From assembly GCF_030819275.1 (NCBI RefSeq), contig NZ_JAUTBL010000002.1, forward strand, positions 2,533,501-2,597,500: 64,000 nucleotides of DNA. Reading direction: 5' to 3'. This DNA comes from Agrobacterium larrymoorei. Its GTDB lineage: Bacteria; Pseudomonadota; Alphaproteobacteria; Rhizobiales; Rhizobiaceae. Positions within the stretch are counted from its first letter, which is position 1; each line of letters begins with the position of its first letter. Both the position numbers and the translations under genes were made by a program. Positions 35,714 through 44,806 of the stretch are shown piece after piece. The notes beneath the pieces are model-generated. The model worked only from the letters and a program-made list of their open reading frames with translations. It searched no databases and had not been told where the DNA came from.

Positions 35714-35754
35714 TGAAAACCGTATGACCCGGCTCCAAACTCAAAGGAGCTGTC

Positions 35755-36351
35755 ATGACCACGTTACTTTATAAAATCGTGACCTACACGGTCACGGATG
35801 AGAACGAAGCAGATGCCGCACGCGACGCGGCGCGGGAACGGCTTGCGACCTTTCCCGGCTTCATTCACTGGTCTCCATTCACGCGGGTGGACGACGCGTG
35901 CACCCGCGTCGATCTGGTGGCGTGGCGCAGCCTGGAAGAAGCCAATTCGGCGGCGAGAATGGTTGCGAGCGCTGCCGAATTCGCCGGCTTCCGGGCATCT
36001 GTCTCCAGTTGTATCAGTATGCAGCATTACCGGCTGCCGCCGGTCTCTCAACACCCTATCGCCAACGGGAGCGGTGTGGAAATCGGACGCTTCCGCCTAA
36101 AACCGGGAGTAGACGAGGCCGACATGCGCAAGGCCCATGCTGCGATGGTGGAGAGCCACCTCTCGCGACAGACGGGCTGGCGCCGCCAGCATCTGGTCAA
36201 GCTCGATGACGGGGTGTTTCTGGATCTCGCCTTTGCGGATGCGCGCCTGAGCGCGGAAGAGATTTGTTCGAGCTGGAACGGGCAGCCGGACTGCGATGCA
36301 TTTCTTGCATTGATCGAACCTCAGAGCATGGAGTTCGGCACCATGCTGTAG
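35755..36351 (+). CDS. Protein with two dimeric alpha/beta barrel-like domains
   Basis: A 198-residue protein with two repeated ferredoxin-like units. The first (about 1-95) reads YKIVTYTVTDENEADAARDA then FPGFIHWSPFTR and LVAWRSLEEANSAA; the second (about 105-195) reads EIGRFRLKPGVDEADMRKAH and VFLDLAFADARLSAEE. This resembles antibiotic-biosynthesis-monooxygenase-like folds. The enzymatic role is unknown. ATG at 35755 follows AAAGGAG. It is the likely target of the divergent WYL regulator. Confidence 0.7.
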   Translation: MTTLLYKIVTYTVTDENEADAARDAARERLATFPGFIHWSPFTRVDDACTRVDLVAWRSLEEANSAARMVASAAEFAGFRASVSSCISMQHYRLPPVSQHPIANGSGVEIGRFRLKPGVDEADMRKAHAAMVESHLSRQTGWRRQHLVKLDDGVFLDLAFADARLSAEEICSSWNGQPDCDAFLALIEPQSMEFGTML

Positions 36352-36374
36352 GCGTCGTGAAAATAGCCCCCCCG

Positions 36375-36405
36375 AAAAAAAGGGGCCACCGTTTCCGGTG
36401 ACCCC
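36375..36405 (-). terminator. Terminator of the emrAB-like operon
   Basis: Stem GGGGCCACCG/CGGTGACCCC (36382-36405) with a 4-base loop and one G-U type mismatch. Seven A on its left become a T run on the minus strand. It sits 28 bp after the emrB-like stop and just after the convergent ABM-like gene. Confidence 0.8.
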
Positions 36406-36432
36406 ACATGCGCTGCGGTGGATAGGTAAACC

Positions 36433-38016
36433 TCAATGCGCCGCGTCGGGCGGCGGGGCCGCCTTCGGCTTTTTGATCAGCACCGTCAGGAAGATGAGGC
36501 CGGTGAACAGAAAGGTCAGCAGCAGGAAGACATCGGCAAAGGCGAGGATCCAGGCCTGTTGCGATACCACGCCGACGAGCTTCTTGATCGCTACCGAGGA
36601 GCCGTCGAGGCCATAGGAGTCGTAATTGCCGCCGACGCTGCTCAGCCAGTCGAGTGCTGCCGGATTGCCGTAATTCACATGCTCGGCAATGCGGACATAG
36701 TGGTCGTCGGTGCGCTGGCTGAGCAAGGTGTTGATGATGGCAAGACCGACCGCGCCGCCCAAGTTACGCGTGAGGTTGAAGAGACCGGATGCGTTCTTGA
36801 TGCGGGCGGGCGGAAGCGTGCCGAGCGCGATGTTGTTGATCGGCACCATGCACATCATGAGACCGAAACCGCGCAGGATCTGCGGAATCAGAAGCTCGTT
36901 GAAGTCCCAATCGGCCGTGACATGCGTCATGATCCAGGTCCCGGCGGCAAAGCTGATGAAGCCGATCGCCATCATCACCCGCGGATCGAGCTTGGCTGAA
37001 AGCCGCCCTGCAATCGGCGCGGTGAAGAACATGGTCAGACCCGAAACGAACATCGTCTCGCCGATCATCAGCGCGTCATACCCGCGCACGCGACCCAGAT
37101 AGAGCGGGTAGAGATAGGTCAGGCCATAAAGACCGATACCCATGACGAAGGAAAACAGCGAGCCGATGGAGAAATTTCGGTCGGCGAAGGCGCGCAGATC
37201 CACCACCGGGAAATCCACCTTGAAGGCCCGCCAGAAGAACACAACTGCCCCGATCGTCATGGCAATCGCGGCAATGACGATATTCTCGTCATTGAACCAG
37301 TCGTTGTTGTTGCCCTCTTCCAGCACATATTCCAGCGATCCGAGGAAGACGCCCATGGAGAGCAAGCCCCACCAGTCGAACTTCTTCCACAGCGAGGTTT
37401 CCGGCTTGTCGAAATCGATCAGGCTCCAGGTCAGAATGGTGACGATGATGCCGGGGATGATGTTGACGAGGAACAGCCAGTGCCAGGAAAAGGCATTGGA
37501 GAGATAGCCGCCGACTGTCGGGCCAATGGTAGGCGCAAGCGTCGCGACAAGACCGATGATCGGCGACACGATGGGGCGCTTGGAGGGCGGAAAGATGGTG
37601 AAGGCCGCGGCAAAGACCGACGGGATCATGCCGCCGCCGATGAAACCCTGGATCGCGCGATAGACGATCATCTGGTCGATATTCGTCGCGGTGGCGCAAA
37701 GCGCGCTGGAAATGGTGAAGCCCGCCGCACAGGTGGCAAACAGCACGCGGGTGGAGAGGATGCGTGCCAGCGTGCCGGACAGCGGAATCATGATGACTTC
37801 CGCAATCAGGTAGGAGGTCTGCACCCAGGCGATCTCATCCGATCCGGCACCGAGACCGGCCTGGATCTCGGCCAGCGAGGCCGAGACGATCTGAATGTCG
37901 AGGATCGACATGAACATGCCGAAGACCATGGCGAAGAACGCGATCAGGCGTCTTCGATCCATCGGCGGATCGACGGCGGCCGTGGTGCCGCCGCTCATGC
38001 TGGCTGTAGCCGCCAT
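36433..38016 (-). CDS. DHA2-family MFS drug exporter (EmrB-like)
   Basis: A 527-residue proton-driven exporter with 14 predicted membrane helices. The motif LDIQIVSASLAEIQ in helix 1, RAIQGFIGGGMIPS and the motif-C-like GPTVGGYLSNAFSWHWLFLVN are those of the EmrB/QacA family. It is 33 bp after the membrane-fusion gene and forms the tripartite pump with it. Substrates are probably hydrophobic toxic compounds. Confidence 0.92.
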   Translation of the reverse strand: MAATASMSGGTTAAVDPPMDRRRLIAFFAMVFGMFMSILDIQIVSASLAEIQAGLGAGSDEIAWVQTSYLIAEVIMIPLSGTLARILSTRVLFATCAAGFTISSALCATATNIDQMIVYRAIQGFIGGGMIPSVFAAAFTIFPPSKRPIVSPIIGLVATLAPTIGPTVGGYLSNAFSWHWLFLVNIIPGIIVTILTWSLIDFDKPETSLWKKFDWWGLLSMGVFLGSLEYVLEEGNNNDWFNDENIVIAAIAMTIGAVVFFWRAFKVDFPVVDLRAFADRNFSIGSLFSFVMGIGLYGLTYLYPLYLGRVRGYDALMIGETMFVSGLTMFFTAPIAGRLSAKLDPRVMMAIGFISFAAGTWIMTHVTADWDFNELLIPQILRGFGLMMCMVPINNIALGTLPPARIKNASGLFNLTRNLGGAVGLAIINTLLSQRTDDHYVRIAEHVNYGNPAALDWLSSVGGNYDSYGLDGSSVAIKKLVGVVSQQAWILAFADVFLLLTFLFTGLIFLTVLIKKPKAAPPPDAAH

Positions 38017-38049
38017 AATGCTTGTCCCTACCTTGATCCGGGCCGCCGG

Positions 38050-39276
38050 TTACTTGGACTGGTTCTGCGCTGCCTGGGTGTCGGCCTGCTTTGGTGCCGT
38101 GCGCGTATCGACATCGACAACGACGCTCAAGCCCGCACGCAGGTGGTGCTTGTCGATGTCTTCCTTGGAAAGAACGATACGCACCGGTACGCGCTGGATC
38201 ACCTTGGTGAAGTTGCCCGTGGCGTTTTCCGGCGGCAGCATGGAGAAGACCGAGCCGGATGCCGGCGAGATCGACTGCACCGTGCCTTCGATCGCGTCAT
38301 CGTCGAAGGCATCCACATGCACCTTCACCTTGGAACCGGGCACGACTTCAGCGAGCTGCGTTTCCTTGAAATTGGCATCGACATAAAGCTGGTTCATCGG
38401 CACCAGTGAAGCCAGGCGCTTGCCAGCAGAGACGAGATCACCGGTCTGGACCGAAAGATTGCCGATCACGCCGTCATAGGGCGCGCGAAGCACGGTGAAG
38501 GAGAGATCGCGGGCTGCCTTGTCACGCGCCAGCTCCAGCGATTTGATCGAGCCTTCGGCCTCTTTACGCTGCGCCTTCAGGAGCGCGATATTGGCCTCAG
38601 CTGCAACCACATTTGCCTGACCGGCAGCGAGATTCGCCTTGGCCTGCTCAAGTGCGATGCGGGCATTGTCGGCGGATGCGGCGGTGCCGACATCCTTGGA
38701 CTGCAACTCGGTGGCACGCTTGTTGTTGATCTCGGCACCCTGCAGAGCAGCGTCAAGCGCACCCTTCTGGGCAACGGCCTGTGCCAATGCTGCCTCACCG
38801 CCTGCGATCTGCGCGTCGATGCGGTTCAAGGACAACTGCTGCGTGGCAAGCTGCGCCTCGGCCTGTTCCAGTGCAAGGCGATAGTCGCCATCATCCAGCG
38901 TCACCAGCGGATCGCCAGCCTTGACCTGCTGGTTGGCAACAATATCCACCTTCGCCACATAGCCGGAAACCTTCGGCGAAATCACCGCGATGTCGCCATG
39001 CACATAGGCGTCGTCGGTCGACACCATGAAGCGGCCAGTCGTCCAGTAGTCGTAGCCATACCACGCAGCGCCTGCGAGCAACGCAAGACCGATGATCGGG
39101 AGAAGGAAGGGCTTACGCTTCTTTTTCTGAACAGGCGGCTGTACGGGCGCTGCGGCCTTCGCGGCATCTGCCGGACGGTTTTCCTCAGTGCGGGCCTCAG
39201 CCTGGACTCTGGTCTGGGCTTCTGCTTCTTCAGACGAATTGATCGCCCGGACTGCGCCACTCTTTTGAGACGACAT
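38050..39276 (-). CDS. HlyD/EmrA-type membrane fusion protein
   Basis: A 408-residue adaptor with one membrane helix at about 72-92 (PFLLPIIGLALLAGAAWYG), a lipoyl-like domain (DDAYVHGDIAVISPKVSGYV), a long coiled coil (about 150-265), and the second lipoyl half and beta-barrel (FTVLRAPYDGVIGNLSV, LYVDANFKETQLAEV). ATG at 39276 follows AGGTG; an ATG at 39333 in the frame is less likely because it lies in the operator region. It links the EmrB-like pump to the outer membrane channel, which is not encoded here. Confidence 0.9.
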   Translation of the reverse strand: MSSQKSGAVRAINSSEEAEAQTRVQAEARTEENRPADAAKAAAPVQPPVQKKKRKPFLLPIIGLALLAGAAWYGYDYWTTGRFMVSTDDAYVHGDIAVISPKVSGYVAKVDIVANQQVKAGDPLVTLDDGDYRLALEQAEAQLATQQLSLNRIDAQIAGGEAALAQAVAQKGALDAALQGAEINNKRATELQSKDVGTAASADNARIALEQAKANLAAGQANVVAAEANIALLKAQRKEAEGSIKSLELARDKAARDLSFTVLRAPYDGVIGNLSVQTGDLVSAGKRLASLVPMNQLYVDANFKETQLAEVVPGSKVKVHVDAFDDDAIEGTVQSISPASGSVFSMLPPENATGNFTKVIQRVPVRIVLSKEDIDKHHLRAGLSVVVDVDTRTAPKQADTQAAQNQSK

Positions 39277-39307
39277 GGTAGACACCTGGTTATACGAAAT
39301 TTGTTGA

Positions 39308-39382
39308 ACTGAACCGTTCGGTTCGATTGACATAATCGGTTTTAACCCACATATCAAGTGGCATCGAACCACTCGGTTCGAT
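39308..39382. promoter_or_regulatory. Two TetR operators between emrA-like gene and tetR
   Basis: Two sites share the pattern GAACC-N4-GGTTC: GAACCGTTCGGTTC (39311-39324) and ATCGAACCACTCGGTTCGAT (39363-39382), about 55 bp centre to centre. They lie in the divergent region and are the probable binding sites of the adjacent TetR protein. Confidence 0.75.
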
Positions 39383-39421
39383 ATATTGAATCGGGTGTTA
39401 ACCGCGATCGGACGGAAGACG

Positions 39422-40093
39422 ATGACAGAGAAGGTAATCGAGGACGCATGTTCGGCCGCCGCATCGGGTGGACGCTTTGCGGCGGGCGAAGACCCCTCCA
39501 AGCGTGAACAGATCCTCGATGGCGCGTGGCGCATGTTCAGGCAAAAGGGCTTCGATGCCGCCAGCATGAACGATATCACCCGGGAAGCCGGGGTTTCCAA
39601 GGGTACGATCTATGTCTACTTCGCCAATAAGGAAGAGTTGTTCGCCGCTTTGATAGACCGGCACCGGCGCGAATTTGCCGAATCCATGCGCGATATTCTG
39701 GCCGGCACCGAAGAGGTCCACGAAGGTCTTCGCCAATTCGGCACCGCCTTTGCCACACGGTTGGTTTGCACGGACATGATACCTGCCATGCGCTCACTGC
39801 TTGGCGTGATCGACCGTATGCCCAACCTGTCGCGCCGTTTTTTCTCCTCCGCACCGAACAATGTCCGCATCGTTCTGGAAGAATTCATTCGCCATCACAT
39901 TGAAAATGGCAGCCTCCAGGTCGATGACATCGAGTTGGCCGCCCGCCAGTTCATCGAACTCTCCACCGGCACCTTCTTCAAATTCCGCCTTTTTGGCGAA
40001 CTCGAAGGCCCCGTGCCCGATGATGAACTGGAACGCGTGATCTCCAGCGCCATCCGCGTCTTCATGGCCGCTTACGGAACAAAAGCCGCCTGA
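39422..40093 (+). CDS. TetR-family repressor of the emrAB-like operon
   Basis: A 223-residue TetR regulator. The HTH reads DAASMNDITREAGVSKGTIYVYFANKEELF (about 45-74), followed by a TetR_C-like domain. ATG at 39422 lies a few bases after GGAAG; the frame open to 39386 includes the operator region and is unlikely. The divergent efflux genes and shared operators make it their repressor. Confidence 0.9.
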   Translation: MTEKVIEDACSAAASGGRFAAGEDPSKREQILDGAWRMFRQKGFDAASMNDITREAGVSKGTIYVYFANKEELFAALIDRHRREFAESMRDILAGTEEVHEGLRQFGTAFATRLVCTDMIPAMRSLLGVIDRMPNLSRRFFSSAPNNVRIVLEEFIRHHIENGSLQVDDIELAARQFIELSTGTFFKFRLFGELEGPVPDDELERVISSAIRVFMAAYGTKAA

Positions 40094-40120
40094 AGCCATT
40101 GAGCCTTCCGAGTCAGTCTG

Positions 40121-40155
40121 AAGCGCCGCCGGGAACCTCTCCTGACGGCGCTTTT
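40121..40155 (+). terminator. Terminator after tetR
   Basis: AAGCGCCG (40121-40128) and CGGCGCTT (40146-40153) form a stem with partial extension into the loop, followed by a short T run, 28 bp after the tetR stop. Confidence 0.7.
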
Positions 40156-40181
40156 GACATGCTTGCGTCGCAACTTATTCG
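40154..40181 (+). promoter_or_regulatory. Candidate promoter of terC-like gene
   Basis: A perfect TTGACA (40154-40159) is followed after 16 bases by TTATTC (40176-40181), a fair sigma-70-type pair about 70 bp before the start codon. Confidence 0.35.
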
Positions 40182-40251
40182 TTATAGATTGCCCATTATC
40201 TGCGTTATCACCGTCGAATAATAACCTTCAGTTGAAAGGAAGTCCGGCCCG

Positions 40252-41004
40252 ATGGAGTCCATCGTCCCTCTTTTGTCAGATCCCACCGCATGGGTGGCGC
40301 TCGTCACCCTCATCGTCATGGAAGTGGTGCTGGGTATCGACAACCTGATCTTCATCTCGATCCTGACCAACAAGCTGCCGGAAAACCAGCGTGAAAAGGC
40401 AAGGCGCATCGGCATCGGGCTGGCGCTCATCATGCGCCTTGGCCTGCTCGGCACTGTCGCCTGGATCGTGCAGCTGACGGAGCCCGTCTTCGAAGTCTTC
40501 GGCCAGCCCTTCTCCTGGAAGGACATCATTCTTATCGTCGGCGGTCTCTTCCTTGTCTGGAAGGCCACCAAGGAAATCCACCACAATGTCGACCCGATCG
40601 ACCACAAGGAAGACATGGTCGGCGGCAAGGCGGCGATTACCAGCTTCTCGTCGGCCATCGTCCAGATCCTGCTTCTCGATCTCGTCTTCTCGGTGGACAG
40701 CATCATCACCGCGGTCGGCATGACCCCGCACGTGCCGATCATGGTCGTCGCCGTTGTTGTCGCCGTCACCGTCATGCTGCTCGCCGCAACCCCGCTTGCC
40801 AACTTCATCGAGCGCAACCCAACCGTCGTCATGCTGGCGCTCGCCTTCCTGCTGATGATCGGCACGACGCTGATCGCAGAGGGCATGGGCTTCCATGTGC
40901 CGAAGGGCTACGTCTATGCCGCCATGGCGTTTTCGGCGCTGGTGGAGGTGCTCAACATCGTTGCGCGCAACTCCAAGCGCAAGAAAAGCAGCACCCTGCA
41001 TTGA
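40252..41004 (+). CDS. TerC-family membrane protein
   Basis: A 250-residue integral membrane protein with seven to eight helices. The paired acidic motifs [13 protein letters not shown] (about 24-36) and [13 protein letters not shown] (about 144-156) are the TerC signature and are thought to bind metal. Relatives export manganese or help metalate exported proteins. ATG at 40252 lies 11 bases after AAAGGAA. A manganese role would fit with sitABCD 8 kb away, but that is inference. Confidence 0.88.
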   Translation: MESIVPLLSDPTAWVALVTLIVMEVVLGIDNLIFISILTNKLPENQREKARRIGIGLALIMRLGLLGTVAWIVQLTEPVFEVFGQPFSWKDIILIVGGLFLVWKATKEIHHNVDPIDHKEDMVGGKAAITSFSSAIVQILLLDLVFSVDSIITAVGMTPHVPIMVVAVVVAVTVMLLAATPLANFIERNPTVVMLALAFLLMIGTTLIAEGMGFHVPKGYVYAAMAFSALVEVLNIVARNSKRKKSSTLH

Positions 41005-41019
41005 CGCTTCAAAGACAGC

Positions 41020-41048
41020 CCGGAGCCCGTAACTGCTGCGGGCTCCGG
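41020..41048 (+). terminator. Hairpin after terC-like gene
   Basis: A perfect 10-bp stem CCGGAGCCCG/CGGGCTCCGG with a 9-base loop begins 16 bp after the stop. There is no T run on the plus strand, so it may be a weak or factor-assisted terminator. Confidence 0.6.
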
Positions 41049-41079
41049 CAAAACCTGGGATTCTCACCCCCCGTCACGC

Positions 41080-41112
41080 TAGAGCGTTTCCTTGTTAAAT
41101 AGAAACGCTCTA
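41080..41112. repeat. Short palindrome related to the 15.1-kb element
   Basis: TAGAGCGTTTC (41080-41090) and GAAACGCTCTA (41102-41112) form a perfect 11-bp inverted repeat. The left part continues CTTGTTAAAT, nearly the same as the arms of the 15142-15303 element. Confidence 0.75.
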
Positions 41113-41298
41113 GGGCTGAGGGATAAGCAATCTCAAAGACTTGGCCCGGCACCGGCCCGAACACCGCCTGCACCAGTCGCTCCGCAAAACCCGCTATGAT
41201 GTCAGGAACAAGTGGCACGGCGCCCGCGTTCTCGATGCACCCCTTCCCGGGTCATCCCGGCACTGCGCACCCGCAATGCCCTCCTGAAAGTGCCCCGC

Positions 41299-43071
41299 AT
41301 GACCACAGAGCAGATCCTCGCCTTCACCGTGATCGCTGGGATGATGGTCGCTTTCATTTGGGACAGGTTCCGCTACGATGTGGTGGCGTGCAGCGCGCTT
41401 CTGGTGGCTGTCGCCGTCGGCGTCGTTCCCTTCGACAAGGCCTTTTCCGGCTTCTCCGACGATATCGTCATCATCGTCGGCAGTGCGTTGATCGTCAGCT
41501 CCGCCGTGGCGCGCTCCGGCATCGTCGATTTCGCCATCAAGCGCTACCTGCCGGAAATGCGCTCCAAGGGTTTGCAACTTGCCTTCCTGATGGTTGCGGT
41601 TGCCGTGATGTCGGCCTTCATCAAGAATATCGGCGCGCTCGCCATCATGATACCGGTCGCCTTCCAGTTTGCGCGCAAATCCGGAAGCCCCGTCTCCTTC
41701 TATCTGATGCCGATGGCCTTTTCCGCCCTACTCGGCGGCTTGATGACCCAGATCGGCACCTCGCCCAACATCGTCGTATCCCGCCTTCGCGAGGAGATGA
41801 CCGGACGAAGCTTCACCATGTTCGATTTCACGCCCGTTGGCCTTGCGCTGACGGTCTTCGGCATCCTCTTCCTCACTGTGGGTTATCGTCTGCTGCCCGT
41901 GCGGGCAAAGCAGCAGGCATCGCTTGAAGATATTCTCGACAAGGCAAGCTACACTGCTGAAGCGACACTTGCGCCCGACAGCGTGCTCGCAGACAAGCCG
42001 CTGCGCGAGCTCCTGAAGCTTGGGGATGGCGACGTGATTGCCAGAACCATTCTGCGCGGTCCCCGCCGCATCTCGCCCTTCCCCGATGTGACGTTGAAGA
42101 GCGGCGATACGGTGATGCTGGAAGGCAGCCCGGAAGGGCTCGACCGGATGGTGTCCCAGGCAAAGCTCATCCTCTCGGGCAAACCGCTGACCGACAAGGG
42201 CGAGAAGGTCGTCGATCTCGTCTCCATGGAAGCCGTCGTCAGCAATGATTCCCACCTGAACGGCATGTCGGCGCGCGAACTGGCGCTCTCCTATACGCGC
42301 GGCGTCAATCTGATTGCCGTCTCAAGACGCGGCGAGCGGGTCAGCGAACGCCTGAGCGATCTCACCCTACAAGCCGGCGACGTGCTTTTGTTGCAGGGCA
42401 GCCGCAAGAACGTGCCGCTGATGCTGCAGGAATTTTCGCTGCTGCCGCTTGCCCAGCGCGAAATCCTGCTTGGGGTGCAGCGCCGCGCCTTCATGCCGCT
42501 GATCGTGCTGGCCGCTGCGATGATTGCCGCCGGCAGCGGCCTGGTCCCGGTCTCGGTCGCCTTCTTCGCCGCCGCCTTCCTGATGATCGTGGTGGGCGCC
42601 ATTCCTCTGACGGACGTCTACAAGTCCGTCGATGGCCCGATCCTGGTCATGCTGGCGGCTCTCATTCCCGTGAGCGACAGTCTGAGAACCACAGGGGCAA
42701 GCGAGCTGATCTCCCATTGGCTTGGCAGCGTCGCGCAAGGCCTGCCGCCGTTTGCCGCACTTGGGTTGATCCTGCTCACCGCCATGGCCGTCACACCCTT
42801 CCTCAACAATGCCGCCACCGTTCTGGTCATGGCGCCGATTGCCGCGGGATTTGCCACGACACTCGGCTTCAAGCCCGAAGCCTTCCTGATGGCGGTGGCC
42901 ATCGGTGCCGGCTGCGATTTCCTCACCCCCATCGGCCACCAGTGCAACACGCTGGTCATGGGACCGGGCGGCTATCGTTTCAGCGATTATCCGCGCCTTG
43001 GCTTGCCCCTCTCCTTCATCATTGTCATCGTCAGCATTCCCATGCTGCTTTACGTCTGGCCGGTTTCCTGA
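41299..43071 (+). CDS. SLC13/DASS-type permease with TrkA-C domains
   Basis: A 590-residue transporter. An N-terminal membrane half (about 1-180, including FIKNIGALAIMIPVA and GGLMTQIGTSPNIVVS) and a C-terminal half (about 400-590, LNNAATVLVMAPIA and FLTPIGHQCNTLVMGP) enclose two TrkA-C (RCK_C) domains at about 205-370. The duplicated SNT/NIG-like hairpins are those of Na+/sulfate or dicarboxylate symporters. The TrkA-C pair is found in members proposed to move sulfate or silicate. The substrate is unknown. ATG at 41299 is preferred over the open frame from 41212. Confidence 0.88.
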   Translation: MTTEQILAFTVIAGMMVAFIWDRFRYDVVACSALLVAVAVGVVPFDKAFSGFSDDIVIIVGSALIVSSAVARSGIVDFAIKRYLPEMRSKGLQLAFLMVAVAVMSAFIKNIGALAIMIPVAFQFARKSGSPVSFYLMPMAFSALLGGLMTQIGTSPNIVVSRLREEMTGRSFTMFDFTPVGLALTVFGILFLTVGYRLLPVRAKQQASLEDILDKASYTAEATLAPDSVLADKPLRELLKLGDGDVIARTILRGPRRISPFPDVTLKSGDTVMLEGSPEGLDRMVSQAKLILSGKPLTDKGEKVVDLVSMEAVVSNDSHLNGMSARELALSYTRGVNLIAVSRRGERVSERLSDLTLQAGDVLLLQGSRKNVPLMLQEFSLLPLAQREILLGVQRRAFMPLIVLAAAMIAAGSGLVPVSVAFFAAAFLMIVVGAIPLTDVYKSVDGPILVMLAALIPVSDSLRTTGASELISHWLGSVAQGLPPFAALGLILLTAMAVTPFLNNAATVLVMAPIAAGFATTLGFKPEAFLMAVAIGAGCDFLTPIGHQCNTLVMGPGGYRFSDYPRLGLPLSFIIVIVSIPMLLYVWPVS

Positions 43072-43276
43072 GAAGCATGCGCCATTCCAGCGGCGAGACA
43101 GTCTTTTCTTGACGTCTGCGGCGTAATATGGCCTAAGCCATGCCCAATGGGATGGTGTGAAATGGCGCTTGATCTTGCGCCTGTTTTTGCCAATCCTGCC
43201 GCATCCAACGTCAATTTCCGTGACAACAGGCTGATAACGCCTTGCGTCGCTGCAACGTCACGACGAGTGAATTTCA

Positions 43277-44734
43277 ATGACCACTTCCGGCGTCCGCGTC
43301 CGTATTGCCCCTTCCCCCACCGGCGAGCCGCATGTCGGCACGGCCTATATCGCGCTCTTCAACTATCTCTTTGCCAAGAAGCATGGCGGCGAGTTCATTT
43401 TGCGCATCGAAGATACCGATGCCACGCGCTCCACGCGCGAATATGAAGAGAAGGTTCTGGAAGCGCTGAAATGGACCGGCCTCAAATGGTCGGAAGGCCC
43501 GGATGTCGGCGGCCCTTACGGCCCATACCGCCAGTCCGAGCGCAAGGACATGTACTGGCCCTACGCGCAAGAACTGCTCGACAAGGGCCACGCCTTCCGC
43601 TGTTTCTGCACCCCGCAGCGCCTGGAAGAAATGCGCGAGGCACAGCGCGCCGCCGGCAAGCCGCCAGGTTATGACGGTCTTTGCCTTCACCTGAAGGCGG
43701 AAGAAGTCACCGCCAAGATGGCGGCGGGCGAAGCGTCTGTCGTGCGCATGAAGATCCCGACCGAAGGCTCCTGCGATTTCCATGACGGCGTCTATGGCGA
43801 TGTTTCGATCCCGTGGGAATCGGTCGACATGCAGGTGCTGATCAAGGCCGACGGCATGCCGACCTATCACATGGCAAATGTCATCGATGACCATCTGATG
43901 AAGATCACCCATGTGGCGCGCGGCGAAGAGTGGCTGGCATCGGTGCCGAAGCACATCCTGCTGTATCGCTACTTCGGCTGGCAGGAGCCGGTGTTCATGC
44001 ATCTCTCTTTGATGCGCAACGCCGACAAGTCTAAGCTTTCCAAGCGCAAGAACCCGACCTCGATCTCCTATTATTCGGCACTCGGCTATCTGCCGGAAGC
44101 GCTGATGAACTTCCTCGGACTGTTCTTCATCCAGATCGCTGAAGGCGAAGAGCTGCTGTCGATGGACGAGCTCGGGGAAAAATTCGATCCGGAAGCCCTC
44201 TCCAAGGCCGGTGCGATCTTCGACATCCAGAAGCTCGACTGGCTGAACGGCCGCTGGCTGCGTGAGAAGCTTTCGCCGGAAGAATTCATTGCTCGCACGC
44301 TGGAATGGGCGATGGAAAACCAGCGCCTGACCGAAGGCCTGAAGCTGTCGCAGAGCCGCGTCTCCAAGCTTGGCGAATTGCCGAACCTCGCAGGCTTCCT
44401 GCTTTCCGGCGATGTCGGCCTGACACCGGCCTCCTTTGCCGGGCTGAAGAGCAAGCCGGACGAGGTCCTAGAGATCCTGACGACGGTCGCCACCGATCTG
44501 GAAAAGATGCCCGACTGGAACGTCGAGGCCATCGAAGCGGAGCTGCGTGATGTGGCCGAACGCACCGGCAAGAAGCTGCGCGTCGTTACCCCGCCGCTAT
44601 TCGTCGCCATGTCCGGCTCCTCGCGCTCGCTGCCGCTCTTCGATTCCATGGCGCTGCTTGGCCGCTCCGTCGTGCGTCAGCGCCTGAAGGCTGCCATCGC
44701 CGTCGTGACCACGATGGTTGGCGCTGCGGGCTGA
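43277..44734 (+). CDS. gltX: Glutamyl-tRNA synthetase
   Basis: A 485-residue class I synthetase. The HIGH-like motif is APSPTGEPHVGTAY (residues 11-24) and the KMSKS-like motif KLSKRKN near 257. The anticodon-binding domain fills the C-terminus. Rhizobia often carry two GltX-type enzymes, one charging tRNA-Gln as well; which this is cannot be told here. lysS follows after 72 bp on the same strand. Confidence 0.95.
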   Translation: MTTSGVRVRIAPSPTGEPHVGTAYIALFNYLFAKKHGGEFILRIEDTDATRSTREYEEKVLEALKWTGLKWSEGPDVGGPYGPYRQSERKDMYWPYAQELLDKGHAFRCFCTPQRLEEMREAQRAAGKPPGYDGLCLHLKAEEVTAKMAAGEASVVRMKIPTEGSCDFHDGVYGDVSIPWESVDMQVLIKADGMPTYHMANVIDDHLMKITHVARGEEWLASVPKHILLYRYFGWQEPVFMHLSLMRNADKSKLSKRKNPTSISYYSALGYLPEALMNFLGLFFIQIAEGEELLSMDELGEKFDPEALSKAGAIFDIQKLDWLNGRWLREKLSPEEFIARTLEWAMENQRLTEGLKLSQSRVSKLGELPNLAGFLLSGDVGLTPASFAGLKSKPDEVLEILTTVATDLEKMPDWNVEAIEAELRDVAERTGKKLRVVTPPLFVAMSGSSRSLPLFDSMALLGRSVVRQRLKAAIAVVTTMVGAAG

Positions 44735-44806
44735 TAGGACAGTGCGGGCACAAGACGTGGCCGCCACAGACACAAGAACAACTCGCCCGAAAAAGGCTTC
44801 AAGACC

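Noticed and set aside
40094..40251. Possible yybP-ykoY manganese riboswitch before the TerC-family gene
   Set aside because: The conserved loops were not found; the region has only the tetR terminator and a TTGACA promoter.
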